Positions 53,843 through 62,973 of a stretch of 64,000 nucleotides of DNA are shown one piece after another (the stretch's first letter is position 1; the number at the start of each line of letters is the position of its first letter). The notes beneath the pieces are model-generated. The model was not told the origin of the DNA, made no database searches, and was given only the letters and a program-made list of their open reading frames with translations. This stretch comes from Bacteroidia bacterium (GTDB lineage Bacteria > Bacteroidota > Bacteroidia > Flavobacteriales > Flavobacteriaceae): contig JAUIDI010000001.1 in assembly GCA_030428705.1 (NCBI GenBank), positions 496,001 to 560,000 on the forward strand, given 5' to 3'. A program made the position numbers and the translations under genes.

Positions 53843-55114
53843 ATGAAAAAGGTACTTGTCATCACGTATTACTGGCCTCCGGCCGGAGGCCCGGGAGTAC
53901 AGCGGTGGTTGAAATTTGTAAAGTATCTAAGGGATTTTGACATTGAACCTGTTTTGTACGTGCCTGAAAATCCACATTATCCGATACAAGATGCATCGTT
54001 TCTCAATGAAGTGCCCGAAGACCTTAAGATTTATCGATGTCCTATAAAAGAACCCTACGGTCTGGCCGGATTGCTATTTCCAAAAAAAACCAAGCGTATC
54101 AGCTCAGGAATCATCCAGACCAAGAACCAAACAATTATTGAAAAGGCCATGCTTTGGGTCAGGGGAAATTTTTTCATTCCTGATGCCCGAAAAAGTTGGG
54201 TAAAACCTTCGGTAACTTTTCTCTCGGATGTTTTGGAAAAGGAAAAAATAAATACGATTATCACAACAGGACCACCCCATAGCGTCCATCTTATCGGAAA
54301 CCGTTTAAAACAACTGCATGGCCTAACTTGGTTGGCGGACTTTAGGGATCCATGGACTTCGATCGGATACCACGAAAAATTGAAGTTGACCAAAGCTTCA
54401 CAAAAGAAACATGAAGAACTGGAACGAATGGTCTTGCAGAATGCGGATAAAATCATTGTAACGAGTCCGACCACAAAAAAAGAGTTCGAGCAACTGACTG
54501 ACAAACCCATAGCAGTAATCACTAATGGATACGACTCCGATTATGAAGGCGGTGCAAATGTGGACAACCAATTTACCATTGCGCATATCGGTTCATTGCT
54601 TACGGGCAGAAATCCGAAAAACCTGTGGAAGGCAATATCGGATATTGCCCGCGAGAACGAAGTTTTTAGAACCAACTTGCGATTGGAGTTTATCGGTGTG
54701 GTGGCACAAGATGTGCTTGATACGATCTATCGGTTCGAACTTGGGCCATATATTAATATAAAGGGCTATGTTTCCCATGCCGAAGCACTTAGAAGACAGC
54801 AACGTGCCCAGCTTTTGCTTTTGTTGGAAATCGATTCGAAGGAAACCCAAGGCATTATCCCTGGAAAGTTGTTCGAGTACATGGCCGCTCGACGACCTAT
54901 TTTGGCGGTCGGACCAGAAAACTGGGATGCCGGAACCATTATCGAAGAGACCAATACGGGAAAAGTTTTTGATTATGCTTCGGGCGATGAGCTTAAAGAA
55001 GTAATTTTAAGTTGGTTCAAAGCGTTTAAGAACGGAGTACTTAGTGTCGGCCCTACCGATATTGAAAAGTACAGTCGCAGGGCACTCACCAAGCAACTAG
55101 TCAATCACCTCTAA
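53843..55114 (+). CDS. GT4 family glycosyltransferase
   Basis: A 423-residue GT-B enzyme: N-terminal VITYYWPPAGGPGVQRWLKFVKYL, the TTGPPHSVHLIG segment and a C-terminal donor-binding motif with ESDSKETQGIIPGKLFEYMAARRP-like residues (E-x7-E arrangement: ETQGIIPGKLFEYMA). It probably adds a sugar to an exported polysaccharide or lipid-linked precursor at the cytoplasmic membrane face. Its stop shares one base with the start of the flippase gene (TAATG), so the two are translationally coupled. Confidence 0.88.
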   Translation: MKKVLVITYYWPPAGGPGVQRWLKFVKYLRDFDIEPVLYVPENPHYPIQDASFLNEVPEDLKIYRCPIKEPYGLAGLLFPKKTKRISSGIIQTKNQTIIEKAMLWVRGNFFIPDARKSWVKPSVTFLSDVLEKEKINTIITTGPPHSVHLIGNRLKQLHGLTWLADFRDPWTSIGYHEKLKLTKASQKKHEELERMVLQNADKIIVTSPTTKKEFEQLTDKPIAVITNGYDSDYEGGANVDNQFTIAHIGSLLTGRNPKNLWKAISDIARENEVFRTNLRLEFIGVVAQDVLDTIYRFELGPYINIKGYVSHAEALRRQQRAQLLLLLEIDSKETQGIIPGKLFEYMAARRPILAVGPENWDAGTIIEETNTGKVFDYASGDELKEVILSWFKAFKNGVLSVGPTDIEKYSRRALTKQLVNHL

Positions 55115-56568
55115 TGGGAATCGTACTAAAGCAATCTTTTCAAAATACATTGATAACCTATATCGGCTTCGCTTTTGGTGCGTTGAACACGCTGTTTCTG
55201 TATACCAATTTTATGGACCCTAAATATTATGGGCTCATTCAGGTCATATTGTCCGCTTCTGCCGTATTGATGCCCCTGTTGGCCTTTGGCGTTCCGAATA
55301 CACTGGTCAAGTTCTATAGCGGTTTTGAAAAGGAAGATGAACAAGACAGTTTTTTGACCTTAATGCTTTTACTTCCTTTTTTGCTGATTTTACCTGTGGC
55401 ACTAATAAGTTACCTGGCCAATGATGCCATTGGTAATTTGCTTTCAAGGGAAAACCCCATCGTCAAAGATTATGTTTGGTATATCTTCATCATCGGAATG
55501 GCCATGGCCTATTTTGAGGTTTTTTATGCTTGGGCACGCATTCGGATGAAATCGGTTTTCGGCAATTTCATGAAAGAAATATTTTGCAGGGTAGGACAGA
55601 CGGTTCTGTTGGTTTTGCTTATGCTCCAGGTCATAACGGTCGATTTTTTCATAAAGGCATTAATGGGCTTCTACGTGTTTCGCATGCTGATAATGAAACT
55701 ATACGCCTATAGCTTGCGAATGCCTAAATTATCATTTGACCTTCCAAAAAACACCAAAAATATTCTTAAGTACAGTGCTCTGATTATTGTAGGAGGCTCT
55801 ACGGCGATCATTCTTTTGGAAATCGATAAGGTCATGATTAATAATTTCATCAAGATAGAAAACGTGGCCTATTACAGTGTAGCCGGGTTTATTGCTATGG
55901 TAATCGCGGTACCCTCGCGTTCGATGCATCAAATCACCTATCCGTTGACCGCCGAATATCTGAACAAAAATGACAAGGCCTCGTTAGAAAATCTATATCA
56001 AAAAAGTTCCTTGACGCTTTTTATCGTTGCCGGAATACTGTTCTTGCTCATTCTTTTGAACCTGAATGATTTGTACGATATGCTTCCCGAGGATTATCGG
56101 GGAGGATTGATGATCGTCTTTTGGATCGGGCTGGCCAAGGTATATGATGCCCTGCTGGGCAATAACAATTCAATTCTCTATAATTCCGATTACTACCGTT
56201 CGGTCTTGGCTTTTGGCGTATTGTTGGCTATAATGGCCATACTATTTAATTTGTGGCTTATTCCCAAATATGGACTAAACGGTGCGGCCATTGCTAGTTT
56301 TTCGGCTTTTTTTATTTATAACACGGCCAAACTGATCTATGTTCGGAAGAAGTTTAATATAGGCCCTTTTACCCATGATACTGTTAAGGTAATCGCCTTA
56401 TTATTGTTGATTGCCGTTTTGTTCTATTATTTGCAATTTCCATTTCACCCGATTTTGAATATAACCCTAAAAAGTCTTTTGATGATTGCCATGTACTTAG
56501 GTGTTCTCTATCGGTTCAAGATTTCCGAGGATGTATTCGGTGTGCTTTCCAAGCTTTTGAAAAAATAG
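55114..56568 (+). CDS. Polysaccharide/oligosaccharide flippase (Wzx/MVF type)
   Basis: A 484-residue membrane protein with about 12-14 helices, opening with LKQSFQNTLITYIGFAFGALNTLFLY and including GVPNTLVKFYSGFEKEDEQD and the MHQITYPLTAEY segment, as in polysaccharide-export flippases of the MOP superfamily. It would move lipid-linked oligosaccharides across the inner membrane. It is coupled to the upstream GT4 gene through TAATG. Confidence 0.87.
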   Translation: MGIVLKQSFQNTLITYIGFAFGALNTLFLYTNFMDPKYYGLIQVILSASAVLMPLLAFGVPNTLVKFYSGFEKEDEQDSFLTLMLLLPFLLILPVALISYLANDAIGNLLSRENPIVKDYVWYIFIIGMAMAYFEVFYAWARIRMKSVFGNFMKEIFCRVGQTVLLVLLMLQVITVDFFIKALMGFYVFRMLIMKLYAYSLRMPKLSFDLPKNTKNILKYSALIIVGGSTAIILLEIDKVMINNFIKIENVAYYSVAGFIAMVIAVPSRSMHQITYPLTAEYLNKNDKASLENLYQKSSLTLFIVAGILFLLILLNLNDLYDMLPEDYRGGLMIVFWIGLAKVYDALLGNNNSILYNSDYYRSVLAFGVLLAIMAILFNLWLIPKYGLNGAAIASFSAFFIYNTAKLIYVRKKFNIGPFTHDTVKVIALLLLIAVLFYYLQFPFHPILNITLKSLLMIAMYLGVLYRFKISEDVFGVLSKLLKK

Positions 56569-56632
56569 GAGAGACAATACATACAATGGTCATTTTTTAT
56601 ATCTTTTCCAAATATTGACAAAATCAACATTT

Positions 56633-57514
56633 ATGGACTCAAAACCTACGGGCTTTAATATAAAGCGAAGCTTTCAAATTCTAATTGCAATTTTGCTTTT
56701 AAGTGCTTGTGGCGCGGTTAACGAAAATCCCGATGACGAAGAATGGATTGCCTTGTTCGATGGTAGCTCTATCACCGATTGGACGCCAAAGTTTGCAGGC
56801 TATGACTTAGGGGTCAATTATAATAATACCTTTGTTTTACGGGATAGTCTGTTAAGTGTTCGGTATGATGTAAAGGATACTTTTAAAGGCAATTTCGGGC
56901 ACTTATATTTCAAGGAAAAGTTTTCGCATTATCGCTTGCGGGCCAAATATCGTTTTGTGGGTGATCAAATGACCGAGGGGCCAGGGTGGGCCTGGAGAAA
57001 TAATGGCCTGATGCTACATTGTCAAGAACCCTCCTCGATCGGGCTCGACCAAGACTTTCCGATTTCGTTAGAACTGCAATTGCTTGGTGGGGATGGTGAA
57101 AACGAACGTACCACTGCGAATCTTTGTACACCCGGGACCAATGTTGTCATGAACGACTCTTTGTTTACGCCACACTGTGTCAACTCTGTTTCCGACACGT
57201 ATCATGGAGACCAATGGGTCGAAGTCGAAGCCTTGGTTTTGGGCGATTCGCTTATCCAACATATTTTGAAGGACAAGGTGGTTATGGAATATCGAAATCC
57301 AACAATAGGCGGTGGGGCCATAAGTGGGTATAAAGAAAGTGCCTATATCGAAGGCGCACCCCTAAAAGAAGGTTATATTTCGATCCAGGCCGAAACACAT
57401 CCCGTAGACTTCAAATCGATAGAGTTATTGAACCTTACGGGCTGCATGGATAAGAAGGCAAAGAACTATAAGTCGTATTATGTGCGTGAAGATAATAGTA
57501 GTTGCGAATATTGA
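56633..57514 (+). CDS. DUF1080 (3-keto-disaccharide hydrolase-like) lipoprotein
   Basis: 293 residues. The ATG at 56633 gives a lipoprotein signal ending ILLLSAC (cysteine about 26). The DUF1080 lectin-like domain (about 37-265) shows WIALFDGSSITDWTPKF, the SLELQLLGGDGE strand and GYISIQAETHPVDFKSIELL. The C-terminus, GCMDKKAKNYKSYY...SSCEY, is the Bacteroidota C-D-x-A-x-NY...SC-Y surface motif. Family members bind or cleave sugars; it follows a glycan export cluster on the same strand. Confidence 0.85.
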   Translation: MDSKPTGFNIKRSFQILIAILLLSACGAVNENPDDEEWIALFDGSSITDWTPKFAGYDLGVNYNNTFVLRDSLLSVRYDVKDTFKGNFGHLYFKEKFSHYRLRAKYRFVGDQMTEGPGWAWRNNGLMLHCQEPSSIGLDQDFPISLELQLLGGDGENERTTANLCTPGTNVVMNDSLFTPHCVNSVSDTYHGDQWVEVEALVLGDSLIQHILKDKVVMEYRNPTIGGGAISGYKESAYIEGAPLKEGYISIQAETHPVDFKSIELLNLTGCMDKKAKNYKSYYVREDNSSCEY

Positions 57515-57523
57515 GGGTTCAAC

Positions 57524-57559
57524 AAAAAAGCCCCGCAGTGAACGAATCCACTACGGGGC
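57524..57559 (-). terminator. Terminator of the basic secreted protein gene
   Basis: GCCCCGCAGTG (57530-57540) pairs with CACTACGGGGC (57549-57559) with one C/A mismatch. The A run at 57524-57529 becomes a T run on the minus strand, so it terminates the minus-strand gene whose stop is at 57588. Confidence 0.88.
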
Positions 57560-57587
57560 CAAACAACTAACCAACCTAAAAACTATT

Positions 57588-58799
57588 TTATTGTCTTCTA
57601 CTACTTCTTGCAGTTGCCGACCTTGTATTTTTGCTGCCACCTCTTGAGCTAGTGGCCTTGCTTGTTCGACTTCTTGAAGTCTTACTTCTAGATACCGTAC
57701 TTCTACTTCTAGTAGGTGCTTTGCCAACAGATTGGCTTCGCGGACTACTCTGAGGCTTTCTATAGGTATTGGCACTTCTAGTGACCGTACGACTTGTCGG
57801 AGTCTTGACCACTGTTCTTTTACTGACGGTGCTACGTTTTGGCGTGTTCACCGTTGTTGAACGTTTTGTCACGGTTTTCTTTGAATTGGACCGAACATTG
57901 CTTTTGCCAATACTCCTACTTTCTACCCTTTTAGACCGATCTACTGCGGTTCTTCCGGCAATTTTTGTACCCGAACGATTCGATCTCACCGTAGCGTTTC
58001 TGCTCACACCTCTGTTTGTTCTCGCGGAATTGGAATTTCTTACCGCATTGTTCCTGCGTTCAACAGTTCTACTACTGCGTGCAACATCTGCTCTTCGAGT
58101 GTTGTTCCCGCGTACGGCTACCCGCTTATCGTTGCGATAAACCGTTGCTCTTTCACGCCTAACTTTGTTATACCGATGTTCTCTTCCGATTTTGGCATAA
58201 GCCCATCTACGGTTATTTATGTAAGGTCTATAATAGGTGTATCGGAAAGGATTGTAATACCTTCTGTACGGATGGCTGAAGACTAAGCAGAATCCTAGAG
58301 CAGGTCTAACAAACCACCTGTGAAATGGTCGATACACGTAGTACCTGTTGTAAACATTAATATAGCCCGTATGGTAATCGTAGAATCCTCTGTTGTTGTA
58401 ATACACGTACATGCCTCCCATTCTAAAGACCCTGCCATTTCGGTAGGCAATATCCACGTTTCCGATTTGGGTCACACGGCCATAATAGTCATAATAGATA
58501 GGAACGTTTTCTACTTGAATTACAGCACCATAATCGTCATACTGGGCATAGGGACTATAATCAAAACCCGAGTTGAGCGTAATACTGTTTCTGCGTCCAT
58601 TAATATAGTTCTCAATGTAAAAGTCGAACTCGCCATCAGGATATACTGAAAACGTAATGCCACTTTCAACAAAGATGAACGAATTGTTGTATCTATAAGC
58701 ATTGCGTGTTGCAACCTTATCTTCGTTGGTTGTACCGGAGGCCATGACACCCGAGGTGCCTAAAATGAGGGCCGTAAATAAAAGTACTAGATTTCTCAT
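57588..58799 (-). CDS. Secreted protein with aromatic N-domain and protamine-like Arg/Ser/Thr tail
   Basis: 403 residues: signal peptide (MRNLVLLFTALILGTSGVMASG), an aromatic beta-rich domain (about 32-190: GITFSVYPDGEFDFYIEN and many tyrosines such as RPFHRWFVRP), then a tail of about 200 residues made almost only of Arg, Ser, Thr, Asn and Lys in short RSx/TRx repeats (for example KTVTKRSTTVNTPKRSTVSKR). It has no named family that I recognise. Related Flavobacteriia proteins are often left hypothetical or mislabelled as sperm nuclear basic protein. With a signal peptide the tail would be outside the cytoplasm, so it is more likely to bind polyanions at the envelope than DNA. Confidence 0.72.
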   Translation of the reverse strand: MRNLVLLFTALILGTSGVMASGTTNEDKVATRNAYRYNNSFIFVESGITFSVYPDGEFDFYIENYINGRRNSITLNSGFDYSPYAQYDDYGAVIQVENVPIYYDYYGRVTQIGNVDIAYRNGRVFRMGGMYVYYNNRGFYDYHTGYINVYNRYYVYRPFHRWFVRPALGFCLVFSHPYRRYYNPFRYTYYRPYINNRRWAYAKIGREHRYNKVRRERATVYRNDKRVAVRGNNTRRADVARSSRTVERRNNAVRNSNSARTNRGVSRNATVRSNRSGTKIAGRTAVDRSKRVESRSIGKSNVRSNSKKTVTKRSTTVNTPKRSTVSKRTVVKTPTSRTVTRSANTYRKPQSSPRSQSVGKAPTRSRSTVSRSKTSRSRTSKATSSRGGSKNTRSATARSSRRQ

Positions 58800-58886
58800 G
58801 ATATAAGGTTTTAAATTCCTGAATGCAACTATTTACATTCGATAGGTATATACCAAACAGCGTGCCAAAAAAATTAAAATTCAATC

Positions 58887-58909
58887 AACTAATTGAAAAT
58901 CAATTAGTT
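58887..58909. repeat. AT-rich inverted repeat between uvrA and the basic protein gene
   Basis: AACTAATTG (58887-58895) and CAATTAGTT (58901-58909) with a 5-nt spacer. It lies in the 267-bp gap at the 3' end of uvrA. On the minus strand it is followed by T-rich sequence, so it may be a weak uvrA terminator; the gap holds nothing else I can support. Confidence 0.4.
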
Positions 58910-59066
58910 AAAATTAAAAATGGGTTAATGTAAATTTGAAGAACTACCGTCAAGGTTCGATTTGTGAGAGTTTTTCCGTGGTTGTCAATGAAGTAATCTT
59001 GCCTAATTCAAGAAGGGCAAACACAGTGGTCATTTCTGAATTATTCGATTTCCGAAGTGATGCCGT

Positions 59067-61844
59067 TTACAATTTTTCTTTCAAGTAATTTGCCGTAACC
59101 GAATCTTTATTTTGGATAATTTCCTCAGGTGTTCCTTCCGCAATTAAGTGTCCGCCATTCTCTCCACCTTCAGGTCCAAGGTCAATAATATAATCCGCGC
59201 ACTTGATTAGTTCGATATTATGCTCGATTACCACTATGGAATGTCCACGGGCGATCAATGCGTTGAACGATTTGAGTAATTTCCTGATATCGTGAAAATG
59301 AAGTCCCGTAGTCGGTTCGTCAAAAATGAAGAGCGCCTTGTCCTTCGTATTTCCCTTGACCAAAAAGGAAGCCAATTTAATACGCTGCGCCTCACCGCCC
59401 GATAGGGTGGAAGAAGATTGCCCTAAAGTTACGTAGCCTAACCCCACATCTTGAAGTGGTTTGAGTTTGGCGGTCAGTTTTGTCTGTTCATGTTTTTCGA
59501 AAAAAGCGATGGCATCATCGATTGTCATGTTAAGTACATCGTCGATCGAGGCATCTTCAAATTTCACTTCAAGGACTTCTTTTTTAAAACGCTTTCCTTC
59601 ACAGGCATCACATTCAAGATGTACGTCGGCCATAAATTGCATTTCTACGGTAATCTCACCCTCTCCCTTGCATTTTTCACACCTGCCCCCATCGACATTG
59701 AAAGAGAAATGTTTTGCCTGATAGGCCCTTATCTTACTCAACTTTTGCGACGCGAAAAGATTTCTGATATCGTCATAGGCCTTAATATAGGTTACGGGGT
59801 TCGATCTTGAAGATCTTCCAATCGGGTTTTGGTCAACGAATTCCACGTGTTTGAGAAACTGGTATTTTCCATCGATCGAGGTAAATTGTCCGGGTTTTTC
59901 GCCGTACCCCCCAATTTCCTTTAATATTAACGGATAGAGCAATTTCTTGACCAAGGTGCTTTTGCCACTACCGGAAACTCCGGTAACAATCGTCAACATA
60001 TTCAATGGAAACGTAACATTGATATTTTTTAGGTTGTTCTCTCGGGCACCATTGATTATTATATGGTTCTTGGAAGTTCTCCGCTCTTCCGGAACCGGAA
60101 TTTCCATATTACCATTCAAGTAACTTGCGGTCAACGATGTAGATTGCAATACTTTTTCCAAAGTTCCGTGTGCGACGACCTCACCGCCGTGGGTACCTGC
60201 TTCAGGGCCTATATCGATTACTTCATTGGCCGCTTTCATAATGTCCTCGTCATGCTCGACTACAATAACCGTGTTACCCAAATCGCGCAGCGATTTCAAT
60301 ACTTCTATAAGGTTCTCGGTGTCCTTTGGGTGCAGACCAATACTGGGTTCGTCCAAAATATACATGGATCCGACCAGACTACTGCCCAGCGAAGTGGCCA
60401 GATTTATACGTTGGCTTTCGCCTCCTGACAGGGTATTCGATTTACGGTTAAGGGTGAGATAGTTCAATCCGACTTTATCGAGGAATTCAAGTCTGGTGTT
60501 TATTTCCTTCAATAATCGGGAGGCTATTTTATTATCATGGTCATTCAGGGAAATTTGGCCGAAGAACAGGATTAATTTTTTAATAGGGAGCTCGACCAGA
60601 TCCGAAATCGACTTGTCGTCCACTTTTACATAGTCGGTTTCTTTTCTGAGCCGTTTTCCTTTGCAAACATTGCACCTGGTTTTTCCGCGATAGCGCGAAA
60701 GCATGACCCGATTCTGTATTTTATAACTTTTTTCCTCCAACATTCCGAAGAAATCATGGAGTCCGGTAAAATGCGAATTACCCTCCCAGACCAATTGTTT
60801 TTGTTCTTCGGACAGTTCGAACCAAGGCTTATGAATCGGAAAATCGAACTTATAGGCCGAATTGACAAGTTGGTCGCGATACCAGCCCATGCTTTCGCCC
60901 CGCCACGGAAATATGGCGTTTTCGTATACCGATAAGGCCGTATTCGGAATTACGAGGTCTTCATCGATTCCGATGACATCGCCGTACCCCTCACATTTTG
61001 GGCAGGCTCCGTAGGGATTATTGAAACTGAAAAGATGAACATTCGGTTCCATGAACGACATGCCATCGAGTTCAAATTTATTGTTGAATACGGTTTGTTT
61101 CGAAGTCGCCAATTCTTCGATTATGCATTCGCCCTTGCCTTCAAAAAAAGCAGTATCGACGGCATTGGCCAGGCGATTATAAAAGTCTTCATCATCGGCC
61201 TTTATGATACGGTCTATGACGAGTTCGAATTTTTTACCGATATTCTTTGGTGCGGCATCGATTCGAATCACTTCCCCTTTATACTTTATTCGCGCATAAC
61301 CTTGTTTGGATAAAAGCTGTAACGACTTAAGTGCATCTCTACCCTCTTTGATACATATTGGGGCCAGCAGAAGTAATTTTGCCCCTGGCTCGAATTCCCT
61401 GACATGGTTTACAACGTCGGTCACGGTGTTCTTTTTGACCTCCTGACCGGAAATAGGAGAGATGGTCTTACCAATACGGGCAAACAATAACTTTAGATAA
61501 TCATAAATCTCGGTCGTCGTTCCTACGGTAGACCTCGGATTTGTCGAATTAACCTTTTGTTCAATGGCTATTGCAGGAGCGATTCCCTTTATATAATCTA
61601 CTTTCGGTTTGTCCAATTTCCCCAAAAACTGTCTCGCGTAAGAAGAAAGACTTTCAACATAGCGGCGTTGCCCTTCGGCATATAAGGTGTCGAAGGCCAG
61701 ACTTGACTTGCCGGATCCCGAAAGACCGGTAATGACCACCAGTTTATTTCTAGGGATAACGACATCGATATTCTTCAAGTTGTGCAACTTCGCACCCTTG
61801 ATAATGATGTTCTGTTTAGGATTTACATCTAAAATTGTTGACAT
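59067..61844 (-). CDS. uvrA: UvrA, excinuclease ABC subunit A
   Basis: A 925-residue DNA-damage recognition ATPase of nucleotide excision repair. Two ABC domains: Walker A GLSGSGKSS (about 40) and GVSGSGKST, signatures LSGGESQRINLA and LSGGEAQRIKLA, plus the zinc-binding pairs CPKCEGYG, CNVCKGKRL, CEKCKGEG and CDACEGKRF. It acts with UvrB and UvrC in the cytoplasm. The promoter upstream shares its -33 box with a direct repeat, and a sigma factor gene diverges from it. Confidence 0.96.
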   Translation of the reverse strand: MSTILDVNPKQNIIIKGAKLHNLKNIDVVIPRNKLVVITGLSGSGKSSLAFDTLYAEGQRRYVESLSSYARQFLGKLDKPKVDYIKGIAPAIAIEQKVNSTNPRSTVGTTTEIYDYLKLLFARIGKTISPISGQEVKKNTVTDVVNHVREFEPGAKLLLLAPICIKEGRDALKSLQLLSKQGYARIKYKGEVIRIDAAPKNIGKKFELVIDRIIKADDEDFYNRLANAVDTAFFEGKGECIIEELATSKQTVFNNKFELDGMSFMEPNVHLFSFNNPYGACPKCEGYGDVIGIDEDLVIPNTALSVYENAIFPWRGESMGWYRDQLVNSAYKFDFPIHKPWFELSEEQKQLVWEGNSHFTGLHDFFGMLEEKSYKIQNRVMLSRYRGKTRCNVCKGKRLRKETDYVKVDDKSISDLVELPIKKLILFFGQISLNDHDNKIASRLLKEINTRLEFLDKVGLNYLTLNRKSNTLSGGESQRINLATSLGSSLVGSMYILDEPSIGLHPKDTENLIEVLKSLRDLGNTVIVVEHDEDIMKAANEVIDIGPEAGTHGGEVVAHGTLEKVLQSTSLTASYLNGNMEIPVPEERRTSKNHIIINGARENNLKNINVTFPLNMLTIVTGVSGSGKSTLVKKLLYPLILKEIGGYGEKPGQFTSIDGKYQFLKHVEFVDQNPIGRSSRSNPVTYIKAYDDIRNLFASQKLSKIRAYQAKHFSFNVDGGRCEKCKGEGEITVEMQFMADVHLECDACEGKRFKKEVLEVKFEDASIDDVLNMTIDDAIAFFEKHEQTKLTAKLKPLQDVGLGYVTLGQSSSTLSGGEAQRIKLASFLVKGNTKDKALFIFDEPTTGLHFHDIRKLLKSFNALIARGHSIVVIEHNIELIKCADYIIDLGPEGGENGGHLIAEGTPEEIIQNKDSVTANYLKEKL

Positions 61845-61861
61845 GGATTACTTTGATTCCT

Positions 61862-61894
61862 CAAAGATACGGCAAGCCTTTTTCAATACCCAAA
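61862..61894 (-). promoter_or_regulatory. uvrA promoter
   Basis: On the minus strand TTTG (61894-61891), a 21-nt spacer and TATCTTTG (61869-61862) give a full Bacteroidota consensus. The -33 box falls inside the first copy of the CCAAAATTGTATGG repeat, so a protein binding the repeat would block this promoter. Confidence 0.65.
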
Positions 61895-61924
61895 ATTGTA
61901 TGGCCGGCAGCCAAAATTGTATGG
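61890..61924. repeat. CCAAAATTGTATGG direct repeat in the uvrA/sigma divergent region
   Basis: Two identical 14-bp copies at 61890-61903 and 61911-61924, 21 bp apart, two helical turns. The first overlaps the uvrA -33 box; the second is about 15 bp upstream of the sigma -33 box. This is the layout of an operator for a regulator that binds cooperatively; its identity (for example a damage-response repressor) is unknown. Confidence 0.6.
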
Positions 61925-61938
61925 ATCGCAATATAAAA

Positions 61939-61970
61939 TTTACGGGAGTATATAATTTTTTCTATATTTG
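61939..61970 (+). promoter_or_regulatory. Promoter of the first ECF sigma gene
   Basis: TTTA (61939-61942), a 20-nt spacer and TATATTTG (61963-61970) match the Bacteroidota promoter pattern with one mismatch in the -33 box. The start would be near 61977, giving a leader of about 110 nt that contains the hairpin at 62042-62057. Confidence 0.5.
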
Positions 61971-62041
61971 AACTCACTTTAACGTCAAAGCGCCTATAAA
62001 GTAACATTACTTTTTTTAAATCTAGTGTACGAACGAAATGA

Positions 62042-62057
62042 CCTCTTACTCGAGAGG
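62042..62057 (+). promoter_or_regulatory. Leader hairpin of sigma gene 1
   Basis: CCTCT, six-nt loop, AGAGG, followed by TTTTAACC and then the ATG at 62090. The second sigma gene has a hairpin of different sequence but the same place and loop size (63296-63313), so the structure, not the sequence, looks conserved. Confidence 0.4.
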
Positions 62058-62089
62058 CCCCTAGTTTTAACCTTAAAAAAGTAATTGTT

Positions 62090-62671
62090 ATGGACCTACA
62101 AATTGACGATTCCTTACTTATAAGAAATTATATCTCTGGAGACGAAAAATCCCTCGAAATCCTTATCAATAGACATAATCAACGAATAAGTAGCTTTATT
62201 TATTCCAAAGTCAACGATCGAAGTATAACCGAAGATATTTTTCAGGATACCTTTATCAAAGTAATCAGAACCTTAAAGAAAGGCAGCTATAGTGAAGAGG
62301 GCAAGTTTCTGCCTTGGGTCATGCGTATAGCACATAACTTGATAATCGACCATTTTAGAAAGAGTAGTAGAATGCCCATGTACGGTGGTGCAGATAGTTT
62401 CAATATATTTTCGCTTATCGGCGATGACAAGCTAAACATCGAAAAACAGATTATCAAGGATCAAATAGATTCAGACTTGACCCTATTGATTAACGAATTG
62501 CCAGAAGACCAAAAAGAAGTGCTTACCATGCGTATGTACCGCGATATGAGTTTTAAGGAGATTTCAGAAAATACGGGTGTTAGTATCAATACGGCCCTAG
62601 GCAGAATGCGTTATGCCCTGATTAATCTTAGAAAAATTATAGAAGAGAACAATATAGTTTTAACGAACTAA
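62090..62671 (+). CDS. ECF RNA polymerase sigma factor, copy 1
   Basis: A 193-residue sigma-70-family factor: region 2 with SSFIYSKVNDRSITEDIFQD and FLPWVMRIAHNLIIDHFRK, region 4 with LPEDQKEVLTMRMYRDMSFKEI and INTALGRMRYALINLRKI. There is no anti-sigma gene beside it; instead a 47-aa ORF follows. The second copy at 63339 differs at about 26 of 193 positions by eye (about 86% identical). It may respond to stress, given the divergent uvrA, but the signal is unknown. Confidence 0.93.
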   Translation: MDLQIDDSLLIRNYISGDEKSLEILINRHNQRISSFIYSKVNDRSITEDIFQDTFIKVIRTLKKGSYSEEGKFLPWVMRIAHNLIIDHFRKSSRMPMYGGADSFNIFSLIGDDKLNIEKQIIKDQIDSDLTLLINELPEDQKEVLTMRMYRDMSFKEISENTGVSINTALGRMRYALINLRKIIEENNIVLTN

Positions 62672-62775
62672 TCGAACCTTAGGTCTAATAAACGAATTAT
62701 TCAACGTCAGGTCGAACAGATCCATTATATTTATTTCAAGTAGCGTTATCCTAGTGAAACAATTCTGAAATAAAT

Positions 62776-62919
62776 ATGGAGAAAATTTACGCTAAAGATC
62801 AAGATCGATGTAAGCTTATTAAAGCCAAACCTCAAACTGTGAAGTTCTTATTGGATTATTCAAAGTCTTTACGAATAACCGAGATTCAAGGAATCAAGTT
62901 CGAAGGAAACATCAACTAA
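62776..62919 (+). CDS. 47-aa protein after sigma factor copy 1
   Basis: A short ORF: MEKIYAKDQDRCKLIKAKPQ then TVKFLLDYSKSLRITEIQ...GN IN. It is basic, soluble and has no signal peptide. Support: a terminator 19 bp after the stop, and a matching ATGGA start at the same place after the second sigma gene (63995), each with GCGTTATC exactly 33 nt upstream. It could be a small partner or anti-sigma of the sigma factor; function is not known. Confidence 0.7.
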   Translation: MEKIYAKDQDRCKLIKAKPQTVKFLLDYSKSLRITEIQGIKFEGNIN

Positions 62920-62937
62920 AATTGATCGAGAATTTTT

Positions 62938-62973
62938 AAACCCTCATGATTTACAGATTATGAGGGTTTTTTC
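62938..62973 (+). terminator. Terminator of sigma/47-aa unit 1
   Basis: AAACCCTCAT (62938-62947) pairs with ATGAGGGTTT (62960-62969), 12-nt loop, followed by a T run. It ends the sigma-47-aa transcript and separates it from unit 2. Confidence 0.92.

Noticed and set aside
58929-58936. TAAATTTG on the plus strand downstream of uvrA, resembling a -7 box
   Set aside because: No -33 box, no plus-strand ORF follows; it would run antisense into uvrA. Treated as chance in AT-rich DNA.
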